Positions 40,038-53,200 of a stretch of DNA of 64,000 nucleotides are shown here, piece after piece. Positions within the stretch are counted from its first letter, which is position 1, and each line of letters opens with the position of its first letter. Under the pieces are notes generated by a model. It ran no database searches and was not told where the DNA came from. It was given only the letters and a program-made list of their open reading frames with translations. Source of the stretch: Mastigias papua (taxonomy: Eukaryota; Cnidaria; Scyphozoa; Rhizostomeae; Mastigiidae). Both the position numbers and the translations under genes were made by a program. Where the stretch lies: assembly GCA_964019165.1 (NCBI GenBank), contig OZ025268.1, forward strand, positions 9,746,211 through 9,810,210, in the 5' to 3' direction.

Positions 40038-42072
40038 ATGTTTGCGTATAAAATAGGTGGAGTGATTCACGCTGGCGGCCTAGGCAATCATGGAAGAAGA
40101 TTTATGAAGCGCTCTATCTTCCAGACTCCGCAGACCTTTCGATCGCTATCAGGAACAATTGATATTGATATCTCCAGTTATGATCAAAGTCAAATCGACC
40201 AACTTGATGATAAATGTATCTTAGTTGATGAAAATGACAACATATTAGGGTCTTCTAATAAGCTGGAGTGTCATCTAGCGAAGAATAGAAGTTTTGTTGG
40301 AGAACAGTCTCCTGGGGGGCTATTGCACAGAGCGTTTAGTGTTTTTCTGTTCAATTCTCAGAATGAGTTACTAATGCAGCAGAGGTCAAAGTATAAAATT
40401 ACGTTTCCAATGCACTACACAAATACCTGTTGCAGTCACCCAAGGGCTACAAATTTGGAAATGAATGATTTAGATCACATTGGGGTAAAACTGGCAGCGC
40501 AAAGAAGGATGAACTTTGAGTTAGGAATTCCCTTAGATCAGGTACGAATCACATTTGCAAACTTCCTCTAAAAAGGCCGAATAAAAAGTGCAATGCGTGA
40601 AGAACAACCTGTAAGTTATAATGGTTCCAGCATTTCTTGTATCTAGATACAAGTACTTATGAACATGTTATATCTTTGCAGAACATTTTTGTTATTTGCA
40701 GCACAGTAATTTTTGATTGAAATCGTGTGGCTATGTAGTTGGTATGATATATGATCACTTCTTCAAAATAACCAGAGCTATATGTCAGAGTGGTATTACA
40801 TATTTGCCAGCTTCTCAGCTGTTTCTCACATTATGCTGGAGACTCCAGCATTTCAATGTTATCTCCAGCCAACCTCCAGCAATGGCAAAATGTTGTGAAC
40901 TCTCCAGCATTTATATAATTTTGAAAGAACATCGAAAAAATGGTCTGTCTGAAAATATACTGAAACTTTGCAAGTCACACTTCATTCATCATCAGCCCCA
41001 TTTATAAATTCCAAACTGATTGTCCTTCATCATTCTAATGATCTATAGAGTTCTTTAGATATTGCTATGTATTGATGGTTGCCTTAATAACTTCCTGCCA
41101 GTGACAATGTCAGCCCTGTACCCAACCCCTTATCTCCACCACACTGCTACATCCATTTCTCCAGCATTTTGATAACCAAGACTTGGCCACTATGTATAAG
41201 AATTGCATCAGGTTGACAGGTATACTTCATAAGGCAGGGTAATTTGCTCTTTTTCATGTGTATTTTATTATATGTATAAATGTTTTCTGTGATGCCCCAC
41301 TGTACACTGGTTGTACTTTCATCACAAATAGGCTATGATACATTCTTTTCTTTACCTTTTGTCAGGTATGTTAATCTAACTTTGGGTATTACCTTGTTGA
41401 TTGTTGTAGCATTTCCTATTGATAAAATTAATATAGGTTGCTTGCTATGACAACCTAGTGGAAACCAAAGGGGATTTTCTCAGAACTTGAAAGATCCTAA
41501 GATGAGAAGTGTTTGATGTGCTTCAAAGGGTTATTTGTTTGGAAGTTATTGCTTCATTGATTTGCTTCAGCACTATAATTTATTTTGAAAAGTGGGTTGA
41601 ATAGAAGATTTTTAGTATGTTAAATATGCAAAAGAAATGGGCATTGATTCAATTGCAAATATTAATTTTCAATACTTTGATTCTTTCATGTCTTCTATAA
41701 TAGACGTATATACATACTTATTGATTTTACATCCAGATTCCAATTGAGGATATCCATTCAATAACAAGAATAAGATACAATTCACCTGCTGGGGAACTTT
41801 GGGCAGAAAATGAGCTTGATCATATCCTTCTGATAAAGAAAGATACTGAGTTGTTACTGAACTTCAAAGAGGTATCAAATGTCCAGTTTCTAAGTGAAGA
41901 TGCAGTGGATGATTTTATGTCAAGTGCAGAAAATGAAGGATATAAAGTGACACCATGGTTTAAATTTATCTATAGATCATTTCTTACAGACATATGGAAA
42001 GCTGTCAAAGCCAGTGACCATTTTGTAGATTTAAAGAATGATAAAATTTGGAAAGCTGGTGATATATATTAA
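40038..42072 (+). CDS. IDI1: Isopentenyl-diphosphate delta-isomerase
   Basis: Two coding exons, 40038-40541 and 41737-42072, joined by a GT-AG intron in phase 0, give 279 aa. The enzyme interconverts isopentenyl and dimethylallyl diphosphate in the mevalonate/isoprenoid pathway. ATG 40038 is the first in frame after a stop at 40011 and has A at -3. The block FPMHYTNTCCSHP carries the catalytic Cys of the family. AAQRRMNFELGIP is the Nudix-like helix. WAENELDHILL holds the second acidic metal/catalytic pair; animals and plants usually have WGEHE here, and the change to WAENE keeps both glutamates and resembles the VENE of bacterial enzymes. The C-terminal PWFKFIYRSFL matches the PWFK block of human IDI1. 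The first ~40 residues are basic with no acidic residue and could be a mitochondrial presequence. The protein ends in DIY, with no peroxisomal-type C-terminus. The protein is full length and looks intact. Confidence 0.97.
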
Positions 42073-43178
42073 TTGCTAACAATTCATAGCTCTTCTAATC
42101 CAAAAAGATCTTACTAGTTCTTAATCATTGTTCTTCCTTGTTCTAAATTGTGACAATGTCAACTTCAAAATTCTTAGCTTGATTTAGAGTGTAGTTATCA
42201 GGATTTTATCAATGAAGATTCTATTATTTCCTGATATGTTGTTTGCTCAAGGATTTTTATGCCAGTAAAGATATATGTGACAAGACTAAGCAATCAGGCA
42301 AGGAATTCCAATTAGACCACATATGTCTGATTATTCCACAGAAACTGGGGTGTACATGTATAGGCTGTATTAGTAAAGTATAATGCAATATCTTTTGGCT
42401 GTTATATTCTGATTTCAGATTGTTACAGACATTTCATCTATTACCTTTGTGTTTGGAAACATTCAACATGTAAGATGGAATAGGAAGTATTTCTTGTCAG
42501 CTGTCATAGTTTAGGCTCAGGCTTAGTAGAGATACTGAAATATCAAGCTATTCAGTTTATTATTGACATCAACCTCCTCTTCCAAAATGGATATTCCATC
42601 TGACAATTTTTAGTATACTCAGTGACTTTTGAAAGTTGCTGCAATTTTGGATTGTTGCTTTTGTATTTAAAATTTTGTGTTGTCAAGGTAGAATTTTGCT
42701 TAGATATGACTATATTTATTGATCAAAATGTTTTAGATCATACAGTTCTCAAAGTAGCAACCTGAATTTTCCAATGATACACAATTAACTGTTTGCTTAT
42801 ATGATAATATCATACCATAGGGATATTGGAGTCCCTTTGACGGTTTGCTCCACTACTGGAACATCCTTAAAATCCCATGTGTGCCAATGAGTTGCTTAGG
42901 TATGTACTCATTGCGGCAAATGGCTATTCCAGTAACTAATTAGACAAACAGTTTGCTGTAGCAGACATTAGTGTAGATTTTGGGCATAAATGAATGACTG
43001 CAATGGTACACATACTTTGTAGAAAACTCCTCTTGGAATGGAATACTACTTGCCAAATATTCAAAAATCAGTACAACTACAGCTGTTTGGTGTAAGTTTA
43101 TAGTTTAAGATATTCATTTTTTTTAAGGCAACAGGATTTGGGAGAAATGAAAGTGAAAATGCGATAAAATTTCACTCA
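42073..43178. other. IDI1 3' flank
   Basis: AT-rich sequence after the IDI1 stop with no open frame of note. No unambiguous AATAAA was seen in the first few hundred bases, so the transcript end is not fixed. Confidence 0.4.
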
Positions 43179-43255
43179 GCCTGTCACACTCAAGCTGATA
43201 CTCCCATTTTGTTACAATGTAACAAAAAGGGAGTATCAGCTTGAGTGTGACAGGC
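43179..43255. repeat. Near-perfect 77-bp palindrome
   Basis: Two 38-bp arms (outer GCCTGTCACACTCAAGC and its complement, inner TTGTTACA/TGTAACAA) meet at a single central A, with one mismatch. It lies between IDI1 and BARD1, in otherwise ordinary DNA. Confidence 0.8.
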
Positions 43256-44172
43256 CATTAGATAACGGGTGGGTGGATGAAAATGTACTGTTTGAATGAT
43301 CCCTTAAGTTGATTTGCTAGAATTTGTTAAACATGGTTAGAATTAGGTTTATTTCACCAAAATGTACAGTTTTGCATAATAATACCTTCCCTCAGACAGT
43401 AACATAACATTCTGGTATGAAACTCCACTCTCCACAATACCATTCTCGCATTGTAAAAAGATTATATTCTAGAAGAACATTAAATTAAGTCTGAAATTCG
43501 CTGAAATTCAAGGATTGGGGATAAATTCAAGAATGATTAGGGATAATACAAGACTCAAGCTCCGCAATTTCTCAAAATCTTTCTTTATTTGAGTATTGTT
43601 AGAAAGCATTCATCAAAAAGTGAGAAAGTAAAAACATTGCACTGAAATTTTGGTGCTACGTAACAAAAGTAATTTGACACCCCCATCCCTATATTTTCCG
43701 CAACAGTGTGTCACAAAATTGGCACTTACCCACGCCCTACTGTTACGTACGTTTTGAATGGCCCTAATGCTAACAATAATTCCTAAAACAGCCGTTTCAG
43801 AAAACGCCCAAGAACGGGTTTATGATAGGATTTGATTTTCATTCTGATCATCAACGATACTTTGAACGTAAGTAACTAAAGCTGGGTATATTTAGGACTA
43901 TGGCTGTATACAAATGTTTAACGAGCATAAAAATTGCTTTTGAATGATATATGTTTAGGTTTTGAGTGAGAATATTTCTTAAATAAAAAGTGCTAACATC
44001 AAGCACGCGACGTTTTGGCGTCTCTCCCTTAAAAATATTTATCTAGGGTTGATGCTGATAATGTATGCCAAGTTGCACATTTTCTTCACAACTTGCGCGC
44101 TACCTCATTTTTCTCCTCGTTTTGAATGAATTTCTTTAAGGGTCTGGTACTTAGAAAAATGAGGACTGCAGC

Positions 44173-44184
44173 TTGGCGGGAAAA
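44173..44184. promoter_or_regulatory. E2F-type site upstream of BARD1
   Basis: TTGGCGGGAAAA is a full match to the E2F consensus (TTTSSCGC family) and lies 72 bp before the BARD1 start codon. A weaker TTTTGGCG occurs near 44016. Cell-cycle control of BRCA1/BARD1 by E2F is known in vertebrates; its use here is inferred from motif and position. The site lies inside a short upstream ATG frame (44159-44239), so transcription probably starts downstream of it. Confidence 0.55.
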
Positions 44185-44255
44185 AATAGCTGTGGTACAA
44201 CATCACCACTTCGAAAATACAACTGGCCAAAACAACTGAAGGCAAAGCACACAAC

Positions 44256-47200
44256 ATGTGTATTAGCTGGCAAAAGACCCGAAGTGCACTTAAGGAGCTG
44301 GAAGAGCAGCTGAAATGTTATATTTGGTAAGAAAATAAATCTCGCAACTATGCTACTGCACAGCCAGTTCTGATTTCTGACTTTCGCTAAGGCCTGTCTA
44401 TGCAACAGGGTTACTTCAGCCAGTAATTATGCCCTGGTTTCTAGATTGAAAAGTCCTTTTTACTGAAAAATTAACTAGAGACAAAGACTAGTTATCCATC
44501 AGAGAAAAGAGGAAAGAGGCAATACTATATATTTTTTACTAAGCTAAAGCAAAGCCTTGGCAGCTTAACCAAATGAAACTTGAAATTCTGTCCCTGCTAT
44601 GGAGCTGGAGACTAGTCTCGATCTCTTATTAATTGATTCTAGGTTAGTTATTTTGATTTCTTTATTGCATCGCATTTAAGTTGCAAGTTAGTCTAATTTC
44701 AAGTGTTAGTAAATGAAGTTATTGCAATTTATAAAATGCCAATTCCCAGTGTGTATTCTGTTAAAAGCTAGTATTATTTAGTCATTTTTGCCTCCATGCC
44801 ATGGTGACACAAATAATGAAGTACTGTAGATCCTCAAATTGGCCCCCTCCTGGAAAATGCCCCCTCAATTAAGCCCCCTCAAATAAACCCCCATGCTGGA
44901 ACTTCAAATTGTTTATAAGCCCCCCTCAAATAATCCCCCACTCCAGATGATGATATAGACCTCAATAAAGACTAGTGCTTAAATCTAGACTGTTCTTTTA
45001 ATATTATGGAGAACAGAGTTTTTGACAATGAGCTTCATACACAACCTATGTTTAGAAATTTTATAAGCCCACCTCAAATGAGCTCTCCCCTCAAATAGCC
45101 CCCACACAAAAAGTATAAAAAAGAAGTACCACCTAGAGGGCTAATTTGAGGATTTTACTATATTCACTTACAAATATTGCTAATTATGGAAAGTGGAGGT
45201 GTCATGCCATGCCTTTGCATTTTGGCAAGAGAAGAGATATGCTTTTACTCAGGTCTGTTGAGGGCCAGGTTGGGCCCTAGGGTTACAGATATTGGGCCCC
45301 TGGGCCCTTGTAGGTTTCAGAATCACTAAATGCTAACATTTGCAACAATTTACTCAGACTCCTTGCTGGGGTCTCCTTCCCAAGAAATTACCCTGGCTAC
45401 CCATCCGTCTCAGCAGTACTACTCTGCTGACTGCAATCCCTGTTGAACATTCACCAGATACTTCACACAGTGGCATTCTCTTGTTTCTATCCTTTTGCTG
45501 TCATATACATTTATACCAATGGTAGAAGAAAGGTCTAACACTATAATGATGAAGAATGGCCATAATTCACACTGAATATCTCTTGTGTAGGCTACATAGA
45601 ATGCACACTGGGCCTATTCATTTGTGCTAACTACATTCCTTAGAGTTCTAGCTTGTGATCATAAGGGTCCATCCTTATGGTCCACTAGAAGCAGATCTAA
45701 TAACTGATGCTTTGGACCTTCATTTTGCAGGAAGTCTGTCATATGTTGCTCAGTGAGAACATATCTATTGCAGCAATTCATATAGTTTACTTTGTCATTT
45801 CAGACCAGGTCCTGTCTAGCCCAGGTGGCAAAATGGCTATCAGCACCTGGATCCTCTAGTTATTACATCAGTACAGGCCTTTTTTCATTGGGTGTTTGTA
45901 ACATTTTTCTCTACCACATGCTGAAACAATCCTATTTCCTTGCTAGCCATCCTGTAATTATGATCCCAGACTACCCTTGTCCCCAACTGGACATGCCTTT
46001 TGATATAGCTTACTTGTGCCCCAGTGATAAAGTACTGTATCATAAATATAGTATAACTTGCAATATGGAAGTAGTATTTGCTAATGTTTTCAAACTACTC
46101 CTTTCTTTTAGCAATAATATTTTGCAAGACCCTTGGTCTGTGAACAGTTGTGACCATTCATTTTGCAGGTAAGTTTACACACCATTTCATTTTCGAATGA
46201 GCAAGTGCATGCTTACTGCTATGCTTTAAGTTACTGAGCATGACCTATGATATCAGGTAAATCTATGATAGAGGTAGCCAAACTGCAGATCACAAGCTCT
46301 ATGCAGATCCTTGACTTGCAGTCTGCACCCCTGGGATACTTTTAAGCTAATAGGTAGGATGATTTTTAACAGTGAAATGCAAACTTGCTACTTTTGAATG
46401 TATTTTGCTTTAATAAGACTTCAAAATGTTTCATAGAAGTTTTTGTAGCTCATTACTATGTTGAATGATGTAAGGAAAATGGTTATTTGCCAATCTCTTA
46501 TGATTCTCAGACATCTTTAGATGCCTAAAAGTCATAAGAGTTTGGTAAATAACCTTTTTCCGTACAGCAGTCCTATTGTGTGCAGCTCTTACCCCAGATG
46601 AGCTTGACATCACCTGGTCCATAAAACTAGTTGTCAATTTATGTTCCTTTCTATACTATAAAGTCACTCTTGTGTATTTAAGGGAGTCATTTTAAGACCA
46701 GAATGACAACAAGGAGAGATCATTGCTTCTTTAAACATTAATTCAACACATTCATGGAGTTCACCATATTTCAGTCAGTTGTTTCAAACCCATTTCCCAT
46801 CATTTCTCCTTTTAGCCCCCCTCTCAATTAAGTCCCACTCTCCAATAAGCCAACCCTTTGCAGAAGGAAAACATTATTAAGTCCCCTCTCTATTATGCCT
46901 CCCCTCAAAAGTGTGAAAAATACTAAGCATAATTTATGTTAATAACAAGCATAAACTTTGTGGTATTGATGATGTTCATTAGTACGGCAACAAACCAAAT
47001 CAAAATCAAGCTCAGATGTCTATGTGGTGCAAACAGAAATGATAGTATCTGATGAAGATGACAATGTTATTGATGAAAATTCCTGAAGGATGCTTATTAT
47101 ATTACCATAGAAAATCTTCTTATATTTCAAAAATTATTAAGCCCCCTCTCCAATAAACCCCCTTCTAAAGTGTTTGAAAACAATAAGCCCCCAGGGTCTT

Positions 47201-50200
47201 AATAGAGAATTTACAGTATGACTAACCCACTACTAGAAACATTTTGACTTATGCTTGATTCATCCTGAATTAGTAATAGAATCATATTCTTGCATGTGTC
47301 AAATGAGGTTACAAAGTTTTCTGAAGCAAATTTGATTGTATTGAAATATTTTTGTGTCCATATGCAAGAACATTCCATCAAAAATAAATTATGCTGAATT
47401 TGACCTACAATCAGAATTATAGCTGAATCTCAGCAATTTAGAATGGACATTTAAACATCTAATATGTCAACTACCAACCTGCTCTGTCTATGTATTTGGC
47501 TAATGGCTGTTGCAGCTTATGCATTTGTGCATACCTCCTATTTTGACATATAAGATTGATGGGAGCATCCAGTTAGGGGTCTAAGTGCCTTTGGATGTAA
47601 ATATCAATATGTAGTAATCAACATGTGAAGGTCAAAGAAATTGGAAGTTAACCACCTAGCATTGAATAGGTGAAGATGAGCCTTTGACTTTGTTTATCAT
47701 GGCTTTTTGTTGTGTGTTATCATTTAGAACTTGCATAACAAAGGCTGTGAATGAGAACTCAAAATGTCCTGAATGTGGGTCATTTGCTTGGCTAAAAGAT
47801 TTGCAAACCAACAGAGAATTGTTAAGTGCTGTTGAATTTTGCATTGGATTGAAAAAAGCTGTTTGTTCACAGGAACAAGGTAATATTCTAATCAATGAAG
47901 CACTTTATTTGAGATTTAATGGTATAATATTGCTATACAAACAATATTAATGCTATCATGATAAACTGAACATTCAAGTAGGTCCAATTTTGTACGATAT
48001 TATGGTGCAGAGTTTTTTGTACTTTACTATATATGAAGTGTCCATGCCATTGTTGTCATGAGTATAACGGTTTTTGGGAAACCACCTTTATATGAAGTGA
48101 TTCCTAAGATTTCTGAAGGGCCTTGAAACATTTTCTGTAAATATACATTTGCTTACTTATTGCAAGTGTAGTTACTTATGAATTGAGAATGACATCACTC
48201 ATTGGTGGGTTTGTTCATTTCAAGATCCTTTCAAACAGAGAGTTCTCTGTTCATCTCAAGCCCATCTTATCTTGACCTCATGATTGATGCATTATTTTTT
48301 AGGTGAAAGCCTTGAAGTGAATGGTGATAGTCATTGTAATAAATCTAAAAAAGAGCAAACTCAAGACTTTGACAGTTGGCCTTTATCTGGGACCGTTAAG
48401 AAGAAGAAGTCTATAAATACATACGAAAAAAGACACAAGCATAGCCACAGAACCAGTGACACTAAACAAAAGGAGGCTGACGCTGATATCACAAAGAATA
48501 TTTCCTCTCAGAATGCCTATGATGATGCACACATCAAAGAGATTGAAGAGAACTTCTTTAGAGATGATAATGAAGATACTGGTACAACAGGAACATCACC
48601 TTCCACATTTGTTGCTGATAAAGAGACAGGTACTAAGATGCAAACATTAGTGAAACAAGATGTAGCCAATAAAGCATCTCCACGGTTATCTAAAAGGAAA
48701 CTGCCAGTGGGAAAAGGTACAGTTAAGTCAATTTCTATCTTGCATACCATTTGTTCTCATTCTAGTCTACTTTTATCATGCTACCTTGTTTGTTATTTCA
48801 AAAACTTGTATTTCATGGGTAGCTGTGAAGTAAACCTCTTAAGCTATAAATAGCTCTCATGAGAAATATTTGCGAATGCTAAAGGGATTTGCTGTTTTAG
48901 TTTTTTCTTATATGGTTAATTTCCTGTAATGCATTGCCTGTATGTTTCTTGCCTCATTTATTTCTTCATATATATTTTGTACCAAGCTGCTTAATAGATT
49001 CTTTTTTCATTTGAAAAAGAGATGTGCCATTTGTAACTAGTATTATTTGCATATTACCGTTGCATGTTTTGTCACTAAGGCTCTCATGGTTCTGCTCACT
49101 AGATCAGCAAAAGAACGGTTCTTTGGTTGACTCAAAACCTACAAAAGCAGGTGCAAGTAAGAATCACCCCTCTGTGACAAAAGTAAACATTCGAGGAGAA
49201 ACACCATTGCATGTTGCAGCCATCAAAGTGAGAACAATTTTACACCCAATTCGCATCTAACATGTGACTTTTTTTGGCAGTATAATCGGATCACGCTCTG
49301 CACATTGCGTGCTAGATGTTGTGTTCCTTGTTACTTTTGTATGTGTTTGAGACTTTGGCAGTTGGCTGCAGCAATTCGTTCACCTTAACCGTGAAGATAA
49401 CAAACTGCTACAATCTTGGCATGATCAGGTTTATCGTTAAATGCTCTCTTTTCCGAACTCGTCAATCTTCAGACCCCTTCACAGTTTAAAGTCACTGTGG
49501 TCGTTCCAATTTGCTCCTTGCTAAATTTTTTGTTTCTGCTTATTTACTTATTTGTTATGATAGCCTATTGATTCCTTAGAGTGCTGTCTACTTTTTGATT
49601 TCGTTGCATAGATAACTTTATCTTGGTGCAGTTTCTTTGCTGTTTTATTTTTCTCAAATGTTCTCTCAGTCTGTGGTCTAAGCTCTCTTTTGACTACTAG
49701 TAATACCAGCACTCGTCATTGTACACCAATGATCCAGCCGATTGCCATTGTAAAGCTAACTTTCAGCTAACCATTAGTGAATCTGTTTATCTAGTTTAAC
49801 TGCGATTTCTTCTAGGGGAAGTATGATCGAGTGAAAGAACTACTTGAAAATGATGCTGATCCAAATGCCAAGGATTTTGCTGGTTGGACACCGTTGGTAG
49901 GTTGCACGTTCTTGGGTTTTCATTTGCTATCATTTTACCACCACTGCGCATTAGAAGCAGGCGCTCAACTAAAGGATGGGTCCTGTGGGTTTACACCCCT
50001 GCATTTTTCCTCAAGAAGGTAAAAGTGCACTTTTTATTGGAGAATTTTTTAGCCTGCTTTTTAAATTTTTGCTAAGGAGACATGCATATGATCTGTGTTA
50101 CACATGAAAGTAGCGAGACTTCCCGTACAATTTCAGGTTGTTTCTAAATCTAAAAATATGATTTCTAAATACATTCTTTTTGAAAGTGTTTGATGTGCTC

Positions 50201-53200
50201 TTTTTGTTGATTAGACCCTTACCCTCAAAAATTCCTAGTTGCGCTTCTGAGAAGAGTACTTGTCATTACTTTTCATCATTATCATCATACTTATTCGTCA
50301 ACGTAAACTGCGCAAAAATTAGCTGAGATCTTTTCCTTTCATTCGACATAGAGTTCCAATATTGAAAAGGGTCTATTGACAACCAGTGCCGTTGATTAGC
50401 TAACTTAAGAAGTAACACAACGCCATTGAATTTTAAGGAAGGCGGTGAAATTACACCAATTTTTATACAAATTGCGGTATCACCCGTTTGAAATAGCTTC
50501 TAATACACTATGGAAGAGTTGGAAGCGCCATATCTGGTGGCGTTCAAGACCACAACCAGATGCAAAGGCAACATAGGAGAACTGAAAGTGTTATGTTTGG
50601 TTCAGGTATTTACAACGCCACGACAGATCAGCCAAATGATTTATCTGCTTACCGATTTTGAATGACTAGATCGAGAAGCGAATTTTGAATTTACTTGCCG
50701 CATAGACACTATTAATGATGTATGTGATATTCAGTACCTAAAAGAAGCATCAATTCATAAGAGATGTTAACTTTTTTCCAGCACGAGGCTTGCAATCATG
50801 GTTGCCTGGAAATTGTCCAGCTTCTTCTCGACTATGGAGCTTTCATTGATATACCTGGCTGTGACCACGACACACCTCTTCATGATGCCATTGCCAACAA
50901 CAGGCTAGAAGTTGCAGAATTTTTAATATCCAAAGGCGCATCGCTTGATATACGGTAAACAGTATTATGGATTGGCTGTTTTTTGTGATGATAAAACATT
51001 TTAGTGTTGCTGTGGTTATCAGTTAATATCACACGGAGGAAACCAGGTTTTGCAGGGCATATATCTACTTCCACTAATCCACTTTAAGCTGCTTAGAAAT
51101 CATAATTTAAGTTCAGCCAATACTAAAGATAAGATAGTTTTTTGCATTTCCACTGAAGCAAGAAGACTTATTGGCCCTATTAAAACACAGCTGGGAGAAT
51201 GGTGGGACTGAAAATTTGAAAAGTTGTACAGTGGTGGTATTTGAAAGACAATGAGAAGTTAGATGACAAAATTGGTTTCATTTGTTAAAATAGACATATC
51301 AGGCGAAGAAGAGCAGATCTTTGGGTCTATCGCAATTAATCAATCCATTTCTGTAGACAGATATCTCTACATATGTATGTGTAAATGTTGTTACCGGATA
51401 TAGAATTTAAGATTGACTTTTACTCAGATTCCACCAGATATCCTGGGCATCTCAAAATTTTCATGAAGATATTTTTTAAGAAGCTTTTTACTATATGCTC
51501 AATGCATTATTTAGCCAAACAGTAGTTGTAGACGTGTACGCAGGCCAGTACCGTGGAGAAGGGAGGGTTTCCGGGGTAAATTCCCGGGGCCCGGACCCCG
51601 GGGCTCGAGGCTCGACTTGGCTCTCGACTGGCCTGACGAAAGCACAGTAGGCCTAACCGGCGTGGATACGTTTGTTCTATCACACCAACATCAAAATTGC
51701 ATGTTACAAATGAAAATATCAAAAGGAGAGTTATGGAGATAATTTTAAGTATTCTGGATATTTTTACTTTCTCGCATTGCTACTAAATCAGTTACTAACC
51801 CTGGTTCATGAAGAAGTGATCATCTTGCCTTAAGGTGAGTCAAACATTGGCACGAAATCTACTAGGTGACATTGTTTTGTTATTTTTACTCTTGCAGAAA
51901 CAAGCAAGGCTTATTACCGATGGATTATGTAAAATCAACCACAGCCAAAGAACAACTACTCCTCGCTGTATCAATGGCTCAAGAGAATAAAGATGCAAAT
52001 ATTAGTAATGCTTCATCTAACATTTTGGTAAGTTTCCCATGTTAAGGTTTATTGAGATTAAGCCTATGGCATGAAATGTCTCATGTTGATTATTGCATTC
52101 CTTAGTATTTTCATTCCACTATTCAATTTGTAGCTATTTCCCTCAAAACCCGTAATATATTTGGAAAATTTTTTACATTTTGTTTGATAATGAATTAAAT
52201 GGTAATAATTCACACTTATTTGGCTTTAAATCTCGCTTTTTAGTGTTGATTGTTTTTGTTATTATTGTTATGTTTTTGTCCTCTATTATTATTGTGTTCA
52301 TATTTAGTATATCAGAATTATTTCAGGTTGTTTTAGACTGACTTAATTCACTTAAAGTGATTAGTTGAATAAATGTATTATCGTAGATAGATAGATCAAT
52401 ATGAAAACTACCACATAGGGCATTCTTTCTATTGCTATTAGTTCAACATCTTTATACAGATGGATTCCTCGTTTGTAAAAATGTATAGAAATTGTCACAG
52501 TTTCTAGCATTCTTTCTTCGAAGTGACTCACTGTCATAGAGGCCATGAAAAAATGCTTTGTTATGATCACCATAACTTCAAAACAATGTTCTATTTGTGT
52601 TTCAGAGAATTGATAGAACGCTGCCCAAGTGTATCATACATACCGGATTGGATCTTAAGCAAAAGGTCAGTTAAGGACTTTGAAGTAATGATAATCTGCA
52701 GTCATAGAGAGAGAAACTTATCAAATGGACTTGACATCATATTTATCTCTAGATAATACTAAGAATGACGATGTAGTCAACCACCTATGTTCATTACGAG
52801 AAATAAGTTACACGAAATGAACTTTGTTCGAAATTTATGTCAGCTTTTATGTCAGAATGTTGGAATTTTTTTGTAACCTTGTACGTTGTATTGTTAGATC
52901 AATCTACAGAGGATATGCATTTAAGGATAGATTTGTCATAGAATTCAGATTGCTACTTGCTGTCTTTTTTGCCGTACTATTTTCTACCTCACTGTTTTTT
53001 ACTTTACTATTTTCCACATTACTGCTTACTATTATTGTGTTCTGTTTTCTGCCTTTCTGTTTTTGCTTTTCTCTATTTTTGTTACTTTATTGTTTTTGCC
53101 ATATGTTGTAGAAAATTGTAGAGAGATGCGCAGCGATGTTAAAAGCAAAGGTTGTGGATCAATTTAGCGATAAAGGTATCAACTCTTAGTTGTTGTCTTG

